DNA of 64,000 nt from Nannocystis pusilla (GTDB lineage: Bacteria; Myxococcota_A; Polyangia; Nannocystales; Nannocystaceae): NCBI RefSeq assembly GCF_020073745.1, contig NZ_JAIRAU010000048.1:1-64000 (forward strand), written 5' to 3'. The stretch's first letter is position 1. Each line of letters opens with the position of its first letter. The translations under genes and the position numbers were made by a program. The notes under the pieces were generated by a model. It had not been told where the DNA came from. It made no database searches and saw only the letters and a program-made list of their open reading frames with translations. This document shows, piece after piece, positions 1 to 7,609 of this stretch.

Positions 1-494
1 CGCGCGGGGAAGGACGAGGGCGGCGCGAAGGGGGGCGATTCGAGTGGCACCTGTGATTGGGGGGCGGTCGATTCGGGCCCCGGCGTGAACGAGTTCGGAT
101 TCGCGGACCGCCCGATGAATGGATCGGTCGTCGCTGCGCGCGGCGGCGGCAGCAGGGCCAGCGGGGCGGCCAGCTGCGGGGCGCGGCGTCGCAGGGCGCG
201 CTCGAGCAGCGCGGCGGCGGGCGCGGGTTCGAGGGTGGTCGGTATGTACAATCCGGGGGCGAGCGGGTCGCGGCCGAGGTAGTCGACGCCGTCGAGCCAC
301 GGCAAATCCGACGATTCGCCGGTGAGGACGACGAGGTCGCGGCCGGCGACGCCGCGCAATCGCAGCAGGACGTCGTCGGCGAGGGTGAGCAGGCGATCGG
401 CCAGACGCGCGGCGACGGGGCCGCTGGCGGCCACGGCGGCGGGTGCCAGCGGGATCGGGCGCGGCGACCAGGTGATGCGAATCGCGGCGGTCAC
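1..494 (-). CDS. bpX5-like protein of a MoxR-vWA-beta-propeller ternary system (partial)
   Basis: This open frame on the minus strand runs off the left edge, so only the N-terminal ~164 residues are visible. It begins at a GTG that overlaps the MoxR stop codon (GTGA), so the two are translationally coupled. The N-terminus contains WSPRPIPLAPAAVAA, then ARLADRLL, GVAGRDLVVLTGE, LPWLDGVDYLGRDP and APGLYIPTTLEP. From memory this matches the bpX5 domain of MoxR-vWA-beta-propeller ternary systems, predicted to act with a MoxR ATPase in NTP-dependent biological conflict systems. A Pro-rich tail follows at about residues 130-160. No vWA or propeller gene is visible because the window ends. The family call comes from recognition, not a search. 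Confidence 0.6.
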   Translation of the reverse strand, partial: MTAAIRITWSPRPIPLAPAAVAASGPVAARLADRLLTLADDVLLRLRGVAGRDLVVLTGESSDLPWLDGVDYLGRDPLAPGLYIPTTLEPAPAAALLERALRRRAPQLAAPLALLPPPRAATTDPFIGRSANPNSFTPGPESTAPQSQVPLESPPFAPPSSFPA

Positions 495-1669
495 ACCGGA
501 TCCGGGGCGGGCATCGGCGCGTCGCCGTCGAGGGCGGCGAAGCGGGCGACGATCGCCGCGCGCACGCGTGCTGCGGCGGCGGGCAGGTCGTTCGGGTGGA
601 AGCTGGCGTCGATCTCGCGGGCGATCGCCTCGAGCTTGAGCCGCCAGGCCTCGCGCGCGAGCGGCTCGCTGCCGGGGTCCTGCGCGAGCACGCGGTCGGC
701 GTCGTCGGCGAGCCGGGCGGCGCGGGCCAGCGGACCGAGCGACGATTCGGCCGCGGCGGCGCCGAGCACCCCGCTCTCGGAGCGCTGCAGCAGGTCGCGC
801 AGGGCGTCGCGCGTCTGCGCCTGCTCGGCGGCGGTCGGCACCGCGGCGACGATCGGCCACAGGTCGCCCTCGCCCGCGCGCGTGCGCCCGGCGAGCGCGG
901 CGGCGGCGGCGACGAGGCGCTGGATCTTGACGAGGCGGCGGTCCGACAGCGCGATGCCGGCGGCGCGCAGGCGGCGGATCGCGTGGACGAGGGCCGGGCG
1001 CACGCCGTCGAGGTCGACGCCGCGGGCGGCGGCGGCGAGGACGTCGAGCTGCGCGAGCGAGGTGAGCGGGGCGTCGAGGTCGTGACTGGCGGCGGCGCCC
1101 TGCTCGAGCAGCTCCTCGAGGCGCGCGTCGGGGATCGCGTCGACGAACACGCGCACGAGGAAGCGGTCGGCGAAGGCGGCGAGGCCCTCCTCCTGCGGCA
1201 AGGCATTGGCCGCGCCGACGCACACGCGCAGCGGGCAGCGCATGACGGTGTGACCGCGGCGGAACACCCGCTCGGCGAGGATCCCGAGCAGGGCGTTGAG
1301 GATCGCGGTCGAGCCGAGGAAGACCTCGTCGAGGAAGGCGATCTCGGCCTCGGGCAGCATGCCGGCGGTCTCGGTCTCGACGCGGCCGTCGCGGAGCTTG
1401 CGGAGATCGACGGGCCCGAAGATCTCGCCCGGCTCGGTGAAGCGACCCAGCAAGTATTCGAAGTAGTTGCCGCCGACGGCCCGGGCGATCCGCCGCACCG
1501 CGGCGCTCTTGGCCGTGCCGGGCGGACCGATCACGAGCACGTGCTCGCCGGCGACCGCGGCCAGGACGACGAGCTCGAGCAAGGCGTCGCGCTCGACGAG
1601 GCCGCGACCGGCGGCGGCGAGCGCTGTGCGAAGGGAGGCTGCTGCTTGCGGGAGAGACGAGAGGGTCAC
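491..1669 (-). CDS. MoxR-family AAA+ ATPase (RavA-like)
   Basis: The product is a ~392-residue AAA+ ATPase. It shows Walker A (GPPGTAKS), the MoxR signature LGRFTEPGEIFGPVDL, Walker B (AEIAFLDEV), a sensor-1 region (CVGAANALPQEE) and the second-arginine region FADRFLVRVF. A C-terminal helical lid follows. MoxR proteins act as chaperone-like ATPases with vWA partners. The start chosen is GTG (protein begins VTLSSLPQAAASL), because the frame upstream is low-complexity Arg/Ala translation with no family similarity; the ribosome site is weak. The downstream gene overlaps by 4 bp and encodes a bpX5-like protein, so this is the ATPase of a MoxR/bpX ternary system. Confidence 0.85.
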   Translation of the reverse strand: MTLSSLPQAAASLRTALAAAGRGLVERDALLELVVLAAVAGEHVLVIGPPGTAKSAAVRRIARAVGGNYFEYLLGRFTEPGEIFGPVDLRKLRDGRVETETAGMLPEAEIAFLDEVFLGSTAILNALLGILAERVFRRGHTVMRCPLRVCVGAANALPQEEGLAAFADRFLVRVFVDAIPDARLEELLEQGAAASHDLDAPLTSLAQLDVLAAAARGVDLDGVRPALVHAIRRLRAAGIALSDRRLVKIQRLVAAAAALAGRTRAGEGDLWPIVAAVPTAAEQAQTRDALRDLLQRSESGVLGAAAAESSLGPLARAARLADDADRVLAQDPGSEPLAREAWRLKLEAIAREIDASFHPNDLPAAAARVRAAIVARFAALDGDAPMPAPDPV

Positions 1670-1983
1670 TGGCGGGTGCCAGGGTACGCGATTCGCGAGA
1701 ATTCGCGGTCGTGGAGGTGAGGCGCGGAAAAGCGCGACGTGGCAGTGACGGCGCCCTCGCGCGCGCGCAGGACACGGTGCCGCGGGAGATCGAGCTGGCG
1801 ATCTTCTGGCGCCGCGGGCGTGGGCCCTGCCGCGGCGAGTGCCAGCCCGGGGCGCGGGTGCACCGACTCGGAGGAGGGGCGTCGTTCGTGGCGGCACCGC
1901 GAACGCTCGGATGAGCGCGCCGGCCATGACGCGACGACGGCGCAGCCAGGGCAGGTCATGCGGATCATGGGATGACCCTGAAG

Positions 1984-2059
1984 ACATGTCGTTTCGGGTA
2001 TTGCCTGATGAACATGTTTGAACAGTCATGTCGCATGGGACATGCCCGAGGAGACCGAT
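1984..2059. repeat. 14-bp phased ACATGT array
   Basis: Units start at 1984 (ACATGT), 2012 (ACATGT), 2026 (TCATGT), 2040 (ACATGC) and 2054 (ACCGAT), with a degenerate unit at 1998. The array lies directly behind the stop of the SulP gene and fills the otherwise gene-free stretch 1670-2058. A further TCATGC at 1956 is in the same 14-bp register. Nothing else recognisable is present in this gap. Confidence 0.75.
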
Positions 2060-3762
2060 CACGGCCAGGCCTGGGTGGCGCGCGGGTCCGGGGGCGACGA
2101 CGGGGCGGCGCTGGCGCGCTGGACGGCCTCGTGGGCGGTGAAGCTGAAGCGGTCGGGGCCGAGCTCGCGGGTGAGGCCGCTGCGGGCGAGGATGTCGCGC
2201 ACGGGGCCCTTGAGGTCGGCGATGTAGAGCTCGACGCCGCACTGGCGCAGCTCGCCGAGGAAGTCGCGCAGGTTGGCGAGGGCGGACACGTCGATGTCGT
2301 GCACGCCGCCGGCGTCGATGACGACGGCGCGCGCGCCCTGGGCGGAGATCTGGCGCCGGATCTCGTCGATCAGGTAGGTCGCGTTGGCGAAGTACAGCGG
2401 GGCGTCGAGGCGGACGATGACGACGCCGGGGACGGTCTCGGCGTCGGGGAAGCGGAGGACGTTGCGGTAGACCTGGGTGCCCGGGAGGCGGCCGAGCACG
2501 GCGGTGTGCGGCCGGGTGGTGCGCAGCACGAACAGCAGCAGCGAGGCGCCGACGCCGAAGGCGAGGCCGAGGCCGACGCCGAGGGCGAGGGTGGTGCCGA
2601 AGGTGATCGCCAGCGGGACGAGCTCGCGCGGGCGGGTGCGCCGGAGCTGGCGGACGAACGCGACGTCGACGAGGCGGGCGACGGCGACGACGATGATCGC
2701 CGACAGCACGGCGCGCGGGAGGGTGGCGAGCAGCGGGGCGAACAGCGCGAGGGTGAGGGCGACGAGCGCGGCCGTGACGACGCCGGCGAGCGGGCTGCGG
2801 GCGCCGGCCTGGGCGTTGACGGCGGTGCGCGAGAGGCCGCCGGCGATCGGGTAGCCGCGCACGAGGCCGGCGGCGATGTTGGAGAAGCCGAGCGCGAGCA
2901 GCTCCTGGTCGGGCTCGACGACCTCGCCGCGACGGGCGACGGCGAGGCCGCTCGAGAAGGCCTCCATGAACGAGATGAGGGCGATCAGCCCGGCGGCGGG
3001 GGCGAGGCCGAGGAGCAGCTCGCGGTCGAGCGCGGGCCAGGTGGGCAGCGGGAGGCCGGAGGGCACGGGCCCGAGCAGGGCGAGGCCGCGAGCGTCGAGG
3101 TCGAGGAGGTGACCGGCGAGGGTGGCGAGGACGACGAGGAGCAGCGCCTTGCCGCGGAACTTGCCGAGCGCGACGAGCACGACGACGGCGCCGAGGCCGA
3201 GCGCGAGGGTCGGCAGGTGCACGCCCCGCAGCTGCCCGGTGAGCGCGACGAGCAGCGGGGCCAGGCCGGCGCTGGTCGGCAGCTTGAGCCCGAGCAGGGG
3301 GCCGAGCTGGCTGGCGATGATGAGGATCGCGGCGGCCGCCGTGAAGCCGCGCAGGACCGGGAGCGAGAGGACGTTGACGACGAAGCCGAGGCGCAAGGCG
3401 CCGGTGACGGCCTGAAACGTGCCGGCGAGGATCGCCAGCGCGGCGGCGGCTGCGGCGTAGGTGGCGAGGTCGCCGTTCGCCAGCGGGGCGAGCGCGGCGG
3501 CGGTGAGCAGCGAGTCGAGCGCGACCGGTCCGACGGCGAGGCGCCGCGAGGTGCCGAGCACGGCGTAGATCAGCGGCGGGGCGAGCGAGGCGTAGAGGCC
3601 GGCGATCGGCGGCAGGCCGGCGAGCATGGCGTAGGCCATGGCCTGCGGGACGAGCAGCACGGCCGTGGTCGCGCCGGCGAGCAGGTCGGCGCTGAAGTCG
3701 GCCCGGCAGTAGCCGGTCGTCCAGCGCAGGAGCGCGCGGCGCTTGGGCTCGAGCAGCGGCAT
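2059..3762 (-). CDS. SulP-family anion transporter with STAS domain
   Basis: The 567-residue protein has the SulP architecture. The N-terminal motif AYAMLAGLPPIAGLYASL is followed by an alternation of about a dozen hydrophobic segments to roughly residue 400. A cytoplasmic STAS domain occupies about 430-545 (VVIVRLDAPLYFANA, then VIDAGGVHDIDVSALANL). Family members carry sulfate, bicarbonate or other anions across the inner membrane; the substrate cannot be read from sequence. The start ATG gives MPLLEPKRR directly before the first membrane region. It stands alone on the minus strand, with repeat arrays at its 3' end. A carbonic anhydrase neighbour, common for bicarbonate-type members, is absent. 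Confidence 0.93.
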   Translation of the reverse strand: MPLLEPKRRALLRWTTGYCRADFSADLLAGATTAVLLVPQAMAYAMLAGLPPIAGLYASLAPPLIYAVLGTSRRLAVGPVALDSLLTAAALAPLANGDLATYAAAAAALAILAGTFQAVTGALRLGFVVNVLSLPVLRGFTAAAAILIIASQLGPLLGLKLPTSAGLAPLLVALTGQLRGVHLPTLALGLGAVVVLVALGKFRGKALLLVVLATLAGHLLDLDARGLALLGPVPSGLPLPTWPALDRELLLGLAPAAGLIALISFMEAFSSGLAVARRGEVVEPDQELLALGFSNIAAGLVRGYPIAGGLSRTAVNAQAGARSPLAGVVTAALVALTLALFAPLLATLPRAVLSAIIVVAVARLVDVAFVRQLRRTRPRELVPLAITFGTTLALGVGLGLAFGVGASLLLFVLRTTRPHTAVLGRLPGTQVYRNVLRFPDAETVPGVVIVRLDAPLYFANATYLIDEIRRQISAQGARAVVIDAGGVHDIDVSALANLRDFLGELRQCGVELYIADLKGPVRDILARSGLTRELGPDRFSFTAHEAVQRASAAPSSPPDPRATQAWP

Positions 3763-3913
3763 GCGGTCGCGTCGCTAGTGTGGCACGTCGTCGCGCCGGC
3801 TTCAGCGGGGAAGCGGACGACGGCGCGGGTTCAGTTTAGTGGAGGCGCCGCCAGCCTGGGCGCACGCGTGCCCGCTGCGGCGGCGAACTCGGGAGAGGTC
3901 GGGCGGGCGACGA

Positions 3914-4009
3914 ACATGTCCCGATGGACATGTTTCGTACGAGCCGGGACGAGATGTCGCTCGGGACAGGTGGCGAGCCGGCGATCATGACCTGGCGCGA
4001 GGGCCAGGT
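3914..4009. repeat. Three 14-bp ACATGT pairs behind a lipoprotein gene
   Basis: Pairs start at 3914/3928 (ACATGT, ACATGT), 3952/3966 (AGATGT, ACAGGT) and 3990/4004 (ACCTGG, CCAGGT). The first pair forms a near-perfect hairpin, ten paired bases around a CGAT loop. The group lies between the SulP start (3762) and the stop of the gene at 4094, so it is 3' of the latter. The rest of 3763-4093 holds no gene I can support. Confidence 0.75.
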
Positions 4010-4093
4010 GGGATGAGCGCGTCGATCTCGGGGCCGGCGATGATTAGTCAGACAGGCTGCGGCGGTGGCCTGGCGGGAGAGACAGGTCGGCGG

Positions 4094-4744
4094 TCACTGG
4101 GCGGCGGCCTGGAGGGCGGCCGCGATCGCGGGCTCCTGGGCGTCCATGGTGGTGAGGAGGGAGTTGCAGGGGACGTAGTCGTCGACGGTGATCTGCGACT
4201 CGGGCCACTCGCGGAAGCCGACGGTGTCGGCGCGGAGCTGGACCTTGCCGACCCAGGGGACGATCTTGGTCGGCGACACGCCGGGGCGGGAGATCAGGGC
4301 GATGACCAGGCAGCCCTGGTTCTGGCGCGACAGCAGGAGGCCGACCGAGACGCCGGCGCAGCCCGCTTTCGGGCACACGCGCTCGGGCTCGGGGCGGAAG
4401 TCGATCGGACGTCCGGGCAGGTGCTTCTCGACGATGCGCTTCATCTGCTGCTGGAGGGCGCTGGCGAGGCCGCGGTTGTCGTCGACGATCTCGCGGGGGA
4501 TGATGCGCGGCCACAGCACGGTGACGCCGCCCGCGGTGCCGGCGGATTTGGAGACATTGCGCTCCTCGAGCGTCTCGGGGGCCGGCTGAGGGGCCGGGGT
4601 CGGGGTCGGTGTCGGTGCGGAGGTCGCGGGCAGACCCGGCTGGGGCGCGGGCGTCGGGGCGGGGGGCTGGCTGGGCGGCGCATCGGTCGTCACGGGCGTG
4701 CATGCGAGCAGGGCGGCGAGCAGGGGGGCGAGGCGCGTGCGCAT
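4094..4744 (-). CDS. Lipoprotein of unknown function, Pro-rich linker
   Basis: The 216-residue product starts MRTRLAPLLAALLACTP, a short signal peptide ending in a lipobox (LLAC). About 45 residues of Pro/Ala/Thr linker follow (repeats such as TPTPTP). The globular part from about residue 60 contains RNVSKSAGTAGG, WPRIIPREIV, and Cys pairs in ERVCPKAGCAGVSVG and VPCNSLL. No family was recognised. The protein is probably anchored to the membrane. It is transcribed toward the SulP gene and divergently from the lectin-like lipoprotein at 4850, with about 105 bp between the two starts. Confidence 0.75.
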   Translation of the reverse strand: MRTRLAPLLAALLACTPVTTDAPPSQPPAPTPAPQPGLPATSAPTPTPTPAPQPAPETLEERNVSKSAGTAGGVTVLWPRIIPREIVDDNRGLASALQQQMKRIVEKHLPGRPIDFRPEPERVCPKAGCAGVSVGLLLSRQNQGCLVIALISRPGVSPTKIVPWVGKVQLRADTVGFREWPESQITVDDYVPCNSLLTTMDAQEPAIAAALQAAAQ

Positions 4745-4849
4745 GCGGGCGAGTGTATCAAACGCGGCGCGCGCTCGCGCCCGCGGGTGTGAGAGTTCCT
4801 CGGCCGCGGGCGGTCCGCGAGCGACCGGTTCCAGCTAGAGTGACCGGCG

Positions 4850-5824
4850 ATGCGATGGAACGCCGGGTTTCTGCTCGCGCTCGCGGGCTGCACGTTCGAC
4901 GCCTCGGGGCTCGGCGAGACGCCGAAGACTCCCGACCCGGGCGTGACGGAGACGACGACGGCGAGCACGGAGACGGCGTCGCCGCCGACGACCGGGCCGA
5001 CGTCGACGACGACGACGAGCGAGGAGACGGTCGGCGTGTCGGGCTCGGAGTCGATGACCGAGGGCGGGCCCGGCGACCCGACGTCGATGCCGCCGCTCAC
5101 GACCACCACCGAGCCCGAGACGACGACCGAACCGTCGACCGACACCGGGCCGGACATCACGACCGGCTGCCCGCTGGTGATGGCCTACAAGGACTTCGAC
5201 AACGACTACTACGGCGACCCGTCCATGCCGGCGATGGTCTGCGAGGGCACCCAGGGGTGGGTCCCGGACAACACCGATTGCAATGACATGTCGGCCAACG
5301 CGCACCCCGGCATCACCGAGATGTGCGACGGGATCGACAACGACTGCGACGGGGTGCTCGACGAGTACGACGCCGAGACCAACGCGACCGAGTGCGGCGC
5401 CTGTCGCTTCCGCGTCCGCGAGGGCAGCCTGTACTACTTCTGCAGCAACGCGCTCGACTGGGAGCCGGCGGAGGCGTTCTGCGTGATGCACGGGATGCAC
5501 CTCGTCAAGGACGACGGCGGGGCCGAGCACGACTGGCTGCTGCAGGAGATGGGCAACACCGGCGGGTGGTGGATCGGCGCCAACGACCGCGCCGACGAGA
5601 ACAAGTTCAAGTGGGTGTCCGACAACAGCGACATCTCCGTCGACGACGATCTGTGGGGCAACAACGAGCCGAACGATCAGGTGTGGGTGTTCACCGACGT
5701 CGCCGACTGCGTGATCCTGCTCGACAGCAACGGCGAGCTCGGGTACCCCGGCAGCGGCGGCCGCTGGAACGACCACCTCTGCGGCGACGGGTTCAAGTTC
5801 ATCTGCGAGGGCCCGCTGCCGTGA
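4850..5824 (+). CDS. Lipoprotein with MopE-like metal-binding motif and C-type lectin-like domain
   Basis: The 324-residue protein begins MRWNAGFLLALAGCTF, with a lipobox ending at Cys14. A Thr/Ser/Glu-rich linker of about 85 residues follows. A putative metal-binding motif spans about residues 112-180 (DFDNDYYGDP, then DCNDMSANAHPGITE, CDGIDNDCDGVLDEYD), the Asp-rich pattern seen in MopE-type proteins. The C-terminus (about 185-324) looks like a C-type lectin fold: YYFCSNALDWEPAEAFC, WWIGAND, WGNNEPND, DCVILL and WNDHLCGDGFKFICE, with WND and the final Cys in the expected order. It is likely a surface-exposed binding protein; the ligand is unknown. Confidence 0.88.
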   Translation: MRWNAGFLLALAGCTFDASGLGETPKTPDPGVTETTTASTETASPPTTGPTSTTTTSEETVGVSGSESMTEGGPGDPTSMPPLTTTTEPETTTEPSTDTGPDITTGCPLVMAYKDFDNDYYGDPSMPAMVCEGTQGWVPDNTDCNDMSANAHPGITEMCDGIDNDCDGVLDEYDAETNATECGACRFRVREGSLYYFCSNALDWEPAEAFCVMHGMHLVKDDGGAEHDWLLQEMGNTGGWWIGANDRADENKFKWVSDNSDISVDDDLWGNNEPNDQVWVFTDVADCVILLDSNGELGYPGSGGRWNDHLCGDGFKFICEGPLP

Positions 5825-5832
5825 TTCGCGCG

Positions 5833-5862
5833 GCGGGACCCGCGGCGGCCGCGGGGTCCCGC
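5833..5862 (+). terminator. Hairpin after the lectin-like lipoprotein gene
   Basis: Nine bases behind the TGA is an inverted repeat, GCGGGACCC-GCGG paired with CCGC-GGGGTCCCGC, with a 3-nt loop and one bulged base. There is no clear U tract. Position and stem strength suggest a transcription terminator. Confidence 0.5.
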
Positions 5863-5888
5863 GCCGGGGGCGTCGGGCGCGTCGGATG

Positions 5889-6245
5889 ATCTGGCCGAAG
5901 GGACATTCACGACGCGTGGCGGGGTGATGAGGCTGGCCGTCGGGACAGGTGATGCGCGGTGTGGCTGTGTCTCTCGGGATGGATCGCGGGAGCGGGTGGG
6001 CCGCCGGCGCGGTGAGCGGGGCTCTTGCTGGATCTGCGGACGTGCGGCCGCGCGGGTCGGAGCGCGGTCGACGCTGCGAGAGAGAATCCCGGCTGCGGTC
6101 GCGAGCGGGCGCACGCGACGGTCGCGGGGCGAGCTCCCGAGCGGCTGTCTTGAAGGCCAGGTGATGCGCGAGGCCGCTCCTATTCGATGTCTCTCGCGCC
6201 AGGTGATGCGCGCGCTCGCTCCATCGTCTGTCCTTGTGGACACGT
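5889..6245. repeat. Cluster of five 14-bp hexamer pairs
   Basis: Pairs start at 5889/5903, 5931/5945, 6143/6157, 6185/6199 and 6226/6240. Three share the same right flank, with the hexamer followed by GATGCGCG (5945, 6157, 6199). That makes this a block of related copies rather than independent motifs. It fills most of the gene-free stretch 5825-6340; I see no coding signal there. Confidence 0.65.
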
Positions 6246-6340
6246 GACGCTCGACCCCGCGCGGGGCGTTCGTGCGCGGCGCGGAACGGCGCGCGCCCGC
6301 GGCGATGGCGAGGGCCCGGCGGCTCGGGCATAGAGAGGGC

Positions 6341-6565
6341 GTGAAGGTTGCGAGCGCGGGGACGGGGCCGAGCCGGTGGGCGCGGCAGGCGGCATCACTT
6401 CTGGCGCAGGTCCGCGACGACGCGCTGCGCGACGACCTGCGCCAGCGCTTCGACGAGCGGGCCGCCATCTGCGAGATCGACGGCGAGCTGTCGCGCACGG
6501 AGGCCGAGCGGATCGCGTTCGAGTCGCTGGTGCAGGCGATCGAGCGCCAGCGCGGCCGCGGGTGA
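6341..6565 (+). CDS. Small hypothetical protein
   Basis: About 74 residues, starting at GTG with GAGAGGG five bases upstream. Visible segments are ARQAASLLAQVRDDALRDDL, RQRFDERAAICEIDG and ELSRTEAERIAFESLVQAI. It is predicted to be helical and charged, with no signal peptide. An in-frame ATG at 6305 would add 12 Arg-rich residues. The G/C-ending codons favour this frame over the antisense ones. No family was recognised. Confidence 0.5.
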   Translation: MKVASAGTGPSRWARQAASLLAQVRDDALRDDLRQRFDERAAICEIDGELSRTEAERIAFESLVQAIERQRGRG

Positions 6566-6601
6566 CGCGGGCGGTCGGCCGGCGCGGATGACAATGAGGT
6601 G

Positions 6602-6621
6602 ACATGTCGAATCGGACATGT
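6602..6621. repeat. ACATGT pair, 14-bp spacing
   Basis: Two exact ACATGT words start at 6602 and 6616, separated by CGAATCGG. The pair lies 37 bp behind the stop of the small plus-strand gene, and between it and the broken minus-strand frame at 6605-6852. Confidence 0.7.
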
Positions 6622-6852
6622 CGAAGGGCGCGAGCGTCGAAGCGCGGTCGCGCAGGGGCGGCGTGGCGGTCGGCCAGCGCGAGCGCCTCGGCCGTGGCGG
6701 AGAACAGCTCGACTCGGTGGAGCCCGAGGTCGGTCGCCGGGCCGGTGAGGTGCGGTGGTGCGGACCCAGAGCCCGAAGCAGAGGAGCGACAGGAGGATGA
6801 AGTCGGCCGGCTGCGGGTATTCTGGATCGCGCCGCTCGACGGATGACCGCAT
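6605..6852 (-). pseudogene. Possible frameshifted remnant of a short membrane-protein gene
   Basis: On the minus strand one frame starts at ATG (6852), reads MRSSVERRDPEYPQPADF and then a hydrophobic stretch (ILLSLLCFGLWV), with strongly G/C-ending codons to about 6765. From there the codon bias moves to the next frame, which reads TDLGLHRVELFSATAEALAL and DRHAAPARPRFDARAL down to the repeat at 6616. Neither frame alone is convincing over the whole stretch. A single indel near 6755-6770 would join them. This is either a degraded gene or a sequencing error; no function can be given. Confidence 0.3.
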
Positions 6853-6869
6853 TATCGTATGACCACAGC

Positions 6870-7295
6870 ATGGAGTTCATCCATCGGCTAAAGGGCGCAG
6901 TGGGCATCGGGGCTCCGACCCTCACCATCGCGGGCGTCGCCGGTCCGGTCCGCGCCGGCGAGGTCATCCGCGGCACCGTCGCCGTCCGCGGCGGGAGCTA
7001 CGAGGTCCCCGTCCTCAGCGTGGCGCTGCACTTCGACGAGCAACGCCTCAGGCACACCCGGCCGAGCGCGGCCATGCGGCCGGATCGCGTGCGGCGCCGG
7101 CACCTCGCCTCCGCCGAGCTCGCCCTCGATGGGCCGGTGCTCCAGCCCGGCCAGCAGATCGTGCGAGAATTCGCGTTGCCGCTGCCGCCCGCGCTGGCGC
7201 CGAGCGCCGGGTCGCTGGCCTACGCGCTGGTGGCCGAGATGGCGATCGCCGGCCTCGACCCTCGCGCCGAGGTCCCGCTGGTGGTCGTCGCGTGA
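6870..7295 (+). CDS. Spo0M-like (arrestin-fold) protein
   Basis: The 141-residue product reads MEFIHRLKGAVGIGAPTLTI, then PVRAGEVIRGTVAVRGG, VPVLSVALHFDEQRL and REFALPLPPAL. This follows the N-terminal arrestin-like half of the Spo0M/sporulation-control family, with GIGAPTLTI at the start and GEVIRGTVAVRGG as the signature strand pair. It is only half the length of full Bacillus Spo0M (~258 aa), so it probably holds a single arrestin-like lobe. The inner ATG (6870) is preferred over 6843 because it aligns with the family start. A role in cell-surface or developmental control is inferred from family only. Confidence 0.72.
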   Translation: MEFIHRLKGAVGIGAPTLTIAGVAGPVRAGEVIRGTVAVRGGSYEVPVLSVALHFDEQRLRHTRPSAAMRPDRVRRRHLASAELALDGPVLQPGQQIVREFALPLPPALAPSAGSLAYALVAEMAIAGLDPRAEVPLVVVA

Positions 7296-7483
7296 AGCCG
7301 TGCGCCTGGGCCGCGAAGCGCGGCGCAGCTGGCGGAGTCGCTCGACGACGCGACGAGAAGCTCGACCTGGCGGAGTCGTGCGCGGCGGCGCTGCGCGAGC
7401 TTTCGGGCGTCGAGCTTGAGGGGGTGGATCTCGCGGGCAGGTCTGTCGATTGGGACAGACCTACCCGGCGAGGGGTCGCGTGA
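7292..7483 (+). CDS. Possible small protein coupled to the Spo0M-like gene
   Basis: A 63-residue frame starts at a GTG overlapping the TGA of the preceding gene. It contains KLDLAESCAAALRELSG and VELEGVDLAGRSVDW. The last 15 codons run through a hexamer pair (7441/7455) forming the inverted repeat AGGTCTGTC/GACAGACCT. Coding evidence is modest, since the N-terminal third has mixed codon bias and another frame competes there. It may be real or a decayed fragment. Confidence 0.3.
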   Translation: MKPCAWAAKRGAAGGVARRRDEKLDLAESCAAALRELSGVELEGVDLAGRSVDWDRPTRRGVA

Positions 7484-7547
7484 TTCTACCGAGGTCCCCG
7501 GTGGGCATTCGTCGCTGATGCATTCTCTCGCGGCGACAGGCGAGCGG

Positions 7548-7609
7548 ACATGTGATCGAGGACATGTCCTCGGTCACATGTTTGAAAAGACATGGATGTC
7601 TGGCCATGT
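7548..7609. repeat. Five-unit 14-bp ACATGT array between convergent genes
   Basis: Units start at 7548, 7562 and 7576 (all ACATGT), 7590 (ACATGG) and 7604 (CCATGT), each exactly 14 bp apart. It is the cleanest array in the window and sits between the plus-strand gene ending at 7483 and the minus-strand gene ending at 7574. The last codons of that minus-strand gene are read from the array. Confidence 0.85.

Noticed and set aside
7548..7609. 14-bp arrays as CRISPR repeats
   Set aside because: Units are 14 bp with 8-bp spacers, far too short, and no cas genes are present.
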